Assembly: GCF_902463975.1 (NCBI RefSeq)
Contig: NZ_CABQHJ010000029.1
Coordinates: forward strand, 1-41,327
DNA: 41,327 nt
Source: Phascolarctobacterium_A sp902463975
Lineage (GTDB): Bacteria > Bacillota > Negativicutes > Acidaminococcales > Acidaminococcaceae
Direction: 5' to 3'
Shown: one piece after another, positions 39,428-41,327 of the stretch
How the letters are laid out: every line of letters starts with the position of its first letter
How positions within the stretch are numbered: position 1 is the stretch's first letter
Notes under the pieces: generated by a model
The model's database searches: none
Told to the model about the DNA's origin: nothing
What the model saw: the letters and a program-made list of their open reading frames with translations, nothing else
Position numbers and translations under genes: made by a program

Positions 39428-39817
39428 ATGAAAGATACTATTAACGTCAACTGTCCCGTTGCTGCCACGCTGCAGCTTATCGGCGGCAAATATAAAGCAC
39501 TGCTCCTATGGCACCTGTCCGGAAAAATTTTACGCTTCAACGAGCTGCGCCGCCTCGTCCCCGAGGCAACACCAAAAATGCTCACCCAGCAATTACGCGA
39601 GCTGGAAGGTGACGGCTTAATTGCGCGCAAGGTGTACGCCGTCGTGCCGCCTAAGGTTGAGTACAGCCTGACGCCGCGGGGTGAAAGCCTCTTCCCCATC
39701 CTGCAGGCCATGTATGCCTGGGGCAGCAAGCTTTTAGAGGGTGAAGGCATCTGCCCGGAATGCTCCATGAAGCCTGTGGAAGCAGAGCATTGCTGCTGCC
39801 ACGATAAAAACAAATAG
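39428..39817 (+). CDS. HxlR-family regulator with Cys-rich C-terminal tail
   Basis: Winged-helix dimeric regulator of 129 aa. The core is family-typical: CPVAATLQLIGGKYKALLLWHLSGKILRFNELRRLVPEATPKMLTQQLRELE, with Cys9 at the N-terminal position used for redox sensing in YodB/HypR. The tail after residue 105 is unusual: Cys109-x-x-Cys112 followed by His121, three Cys (122-124) and His125. That is a plausible metal-binding cluster. The gene is divergent from copA with shared dyads. I infer a copper- or thiol-stress-responsive role; no CsoR or CopY gene is seen here. The start is ATG 39428, with AAAGGAAA upstream; an earlier in-frame ATG at 39401 lacks a ribosome site. Confidence 0.85.
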   Translation: MKDTINVNCPVAATLQLIGGKYKALLLWHLSGKILRFNELRRLVPEATPKMLTQQLRELEGDGLIARKVYAVVPPKVEYSLTPRGESLFPILQAMYAWGSKLLEGEGICPECSMKPVEAEHCCCHDKNK

Positions 39818-39821
39818 AAAC

Positions 39822-39872
39822 GAAAAACTTCGGTAGAACGATTATATTTAGCGTTCTACCGAAGTTTTTTAT
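39822..39872 (+). terminator. Terminator of the HxlR regulator gene
   Basis: AAAACTTCGGTAGAACG and CGTTCTACCGAAGTTTT form a perfect 17-bp stem around an 11-nt loop, with a T-run. The region 39873-39955 beyond it shows no further feature. Confidence 0.95.
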
Positions 39873-39955
39873 TTGCTATTCTTTTCGAAAAATATGCAAC
39901 TTCTTATTACTATCCGGAATCGCTTGATACTTCATAAATTCAGCAAACCGCCAAC

Positions 39956-40004
39956 ACAAAAAGCACGCTGCAGCCTGCGCCAAGCGCAACCCACAGCGTG
40001 CTCT
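39956..40004 (-). terminator. Terminator of the panC-panD unit
   Basis: AAGCACGCTG pairs with CAGCGTGCTC (nine pairs) around a GC-rich loop that has its own GCGC/GCGC pairing; on the minus strand it runs into TTTTTGTG. Confidence 0.88.
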
Positions 40005-40018
40005 TATAATGCTTAAAA

Positions 40019-40402
40019 TCAGCCGATTTCTGCTTCCTTTTCAGTACCGCGAACGTTAATCGGATGGTTGTTTTCGTCAACCATTACAACCTTCGGTACA
40101 TAAGTTTTAGCTTCTTCCTCGGTCATAAGGCTGTAAGCGATGATGATAACAGTATCACCAACCAGAACCTTACGTGCAGCAGCACCGTTCAGGCAGATAA
40201 CACCGCTACCACGCTCACCGGCGATAACATAGGTTTCCAGACGGTTACCGTTGTTGTTGTCAACGATTTGTACACGCTCGCCCGGAAGAATACCGGACAG
40301 CTCCAGCAGCTCGCTGTCGATAGTAATGCTGCCCATATATTCCAGGTTAGCCTGGGTTACGGTAGCGCGATGAATTTTGCCATGGTGCATAGTATAAAGC
40401 AT
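40019..40402 (-). CDS. panD: Aspartate 1-decarboxylase
   Basis: Pyruvoyl enzyme that makes beta-alanine from aspartate for pantothenate synthesis. The 127-aa proenzyme has the self-cleavage site Gly24-Ser25 (EYMGSITID), with Ser25 becoming the pyruvoyl group. It also has the family blocks HGKIHRATVT, GERVQIVDNNNGNRLETY, GVICLNGAAARKVLVGDTVIII. The last residues after VMVD are charged and variable. It starts 1 nt after the panC stop codon, behind GAGGAG, so panC and panD are translationally linked. Confidence 0.97.
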   Translation of the reverse strand: MLYTMHHGKIHRATVTQANLEYMGSITIDSELLELSGILPGERVQIVDNNNGNRLETYVIAGERGSGVICLNGAAARKVLVGDTVIIIAYSLMTEEEAKTYVPKVVMVDENNHPINVRGTEKEAEIG

Positions 40403-40403
40403 A

Positions 40404-41258
40404 TTATTTCTCCTCCAAAACTACATTATCAATCAGACGGGTGGTGCCGAATTTAACAGCTACAGCCAGCAGGTTGCTGCCTGCCATCGGAGCTGCTACA
40501 GGTTTCAATTCCGGCAGTGCATAAATTTCAACATAATCAATATCAGACATAGGCTCTTCTTTAATGGAAGCGGTAACAGCCGCAGTAATCTTAGCAGCGT
40601 CACGCTCACCTGCTTCGTACTGCTCCTTAGCAGCCTTCAGGCTACGGCTCAGTACCAGCGCTGCCTTGCGCTCTGCTTCATTCAGATAGGTATTGCGGGA
40701 GCTCTTTGCCAAACCGTCAGCTTCGCGGACAATCGGCATAATGCGCAGCTGGATATTGAAGAACAGGTCTTTTACCATGCGTTTCAGAACCTCAACCTGT
40801 TGTGCGTCCTTCTGGCCGAAGTAAGCACGGTCCGGTTGTGCCAGGTTGAACAGCTTGGTAACAACGGTAGTTACACCGCGGAAGTGAATCGGACGGGTAC
40901 GGCCGCACAGAACCTTAGTAATATCACCGGTTACTTCAACCCAGGTTGCATCCTCGCTCGGATACATTTCCTTCGGAGCCGGAGCGAAAACTACGTTAGC
41001 GCCCATGCTTTCTGCCAGCTTGCAGTCTGCCTCCAAAGTACGCGGATAAGCGTCCAGATCTTCGTTAGGACCGAATTGAGTCGGATTTACGAAAACGCTG
41101 ACTACAACAAAGTCATTTTCCATGTTAGCTGCTTTAATCAGGGATGCATGGCCTTCATGCAATGCGCCCATAGTAGGCACCAGACCGATGGTCAAACCCT
41201 GAGCTTTAGCTGCTGCAACCTCTTCGCGCAGCTCTGCAACTGTATGTACTAATTTCAT
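40404..41258 (-). CDS. panC: Pantothenate synthetase
   Basis: ATP-dependent ligase joining pantoate and beta-alanine. The 284-aa product has the nucleotidyltransferase HIGH-like motif (VPTMGALHEGHASLI, His34 and His37), FVNPTQFGPNEDLDAYPR, YFGQKDAQQVEVLKRMVKDL, and the KMSKS-like loop (GLAKSSRNTYL). The length is normal. GAGG lies 9 nt before ATG 41258. It is followed by panD; panB is not in the window and could lie just beyond the right edge. A BASS transporter at 2505-3506 may import the pantoate substrate, but this is only a family-based guess. Confidence 0.97.
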   Translation of the reverse strand: MKLVHTVAELREEVAAAKAQGLTIGLVPTMGALHEGHASLIKAANMENDFVVVSVFVNPTQFGPNEDLDAYPRTLEADCKLAESMGANVVFAPAPKEMYPSEDATWVEVTGDITKVLCGRTRPIHFRGVTTVVTKLFNLAQPDRAYFGQKDAQQVEVLKRMVKDLFFNIQLRIMPIVREADGLAKSSRNTYLNEAERKAALVLSRSLKAAKEQYEAGERDAAKITAAVTASIKEEPMSDIDYVEIYALPELKPVAAPMAGSNLLAVAVKFGTTRLIDNVVLEEK

Positions 41259-41287
41259 TTTGAATTACCTCACTCGTATAATATAGT

Positions 41288-41325
41288 CATAGCTTAGGTT
41301 GCTTTTAATAAAAATTTAAGCTATG
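41288..41325 (-). repeat. Inverted repeat at the right edge, upstream of panC
   Basis: CATAGCTTA (41288-41296) and TAAGCTATG (41317-41325) form 9-bp arms around a 20-nt A/T-rich centre. It could be a terminator-like hairpin of an upstream gene or an operator of panC. The window ends here, so it cannot be decided. Confidence 0.45.
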
Positions 41326-41327
41326 CT

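Overview
The window comes from a low-to-mid GC, outer-membrane-bearing Firmicute. Firmicute-style Shine-Dalgarno sites, TTG/GTG starts and DtxR/MerR/TrmB regulators occur beside a TonB-dependent receptor and a signal-peptide (periplasmic) CbiK, and a PLP decarboxylase closely resembles the lysine/ornithine decarboxylase of Selenomonas ruminantium. This points to the Negativicutes. A gut Acidaminococcaceae-like organism (Phascolarctobacterium or Acidaminococcus type) is plausible but not proven.

Layout. 1-94: the 5' end of a class C group II intron sitting just behind the dnaB terminator. 155-3506: dnaB, a YigZ/IMPACT protein and a BASS-family symporter. 3578-9922: the most unusual part. Two nitrogenase-component-1-like subunits, a lipoprotein binding protein of the BtuF/FecB type and a BtuB-like TonB receptor form one leftward operon, divergent from a MerR-type regulator. 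10101-19283: a ClC channel/antiporter, L-cysteine desulfidase, a TrmB-like regulator with diaminopimelate decarboxylase, and a three-gene ABC importer of the iron/phosphonate/sugar-phosphate class. 19511-23908: an FkbM methyltransferase, a DtxR-like metal regulator, an exported orphan protein and two CbiK cobaltochelatases (one exported, one cytoplasmic). 24063-31808: DcuC, membrane dipeptidase, M48 protease, CoA transferase, ThiW with a small membrane protein and an ArsR sensor, an orphan binding lipoprotein and a prolyl-tRNA editing protein. 32009-35746: lysine/ornithine decarboxylase, serS and a degenerate thioredoxin-reductase-like flavoprotein. 35920-36345: five tRNAs (Lys, Glu, Val, Asp, Phe). 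36441-39817: a small membrane protein and a copper set (copZ, copA and a divergent HxlR regulator with a Cys-rich tail). 40019-41258: panC-panD.

How the genes may work together. The nitrogenase-like locus joins outer-membrane uptake, periplasmic capture and a putative reductive enzyme under one metabolite-responsive regulator. The cysteine pattern (three Cys in one subunit, none at the matching sites of the other) resembles the dark protochlorophyllide reductase NB proteins more than nitrogenase. My leading inference is reductive processing of an imported tetrapyrrole or other metal chelate. It is not nitrogen fixation: there is no NifH, NifB or NifEN in the window. The nearby CbiK pair and DtxR regulator fit a wider theme of cobalt, iron and tetrapyrrole handling. 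Other points of note are three 14-bp repeats at an exact 33-bp period, a run of inverted repeats before the ABC operon, a copper-adjacent HxlR protein with a metal-ligand-like tail, and two enzymes lacking hallmark catalytic residues.
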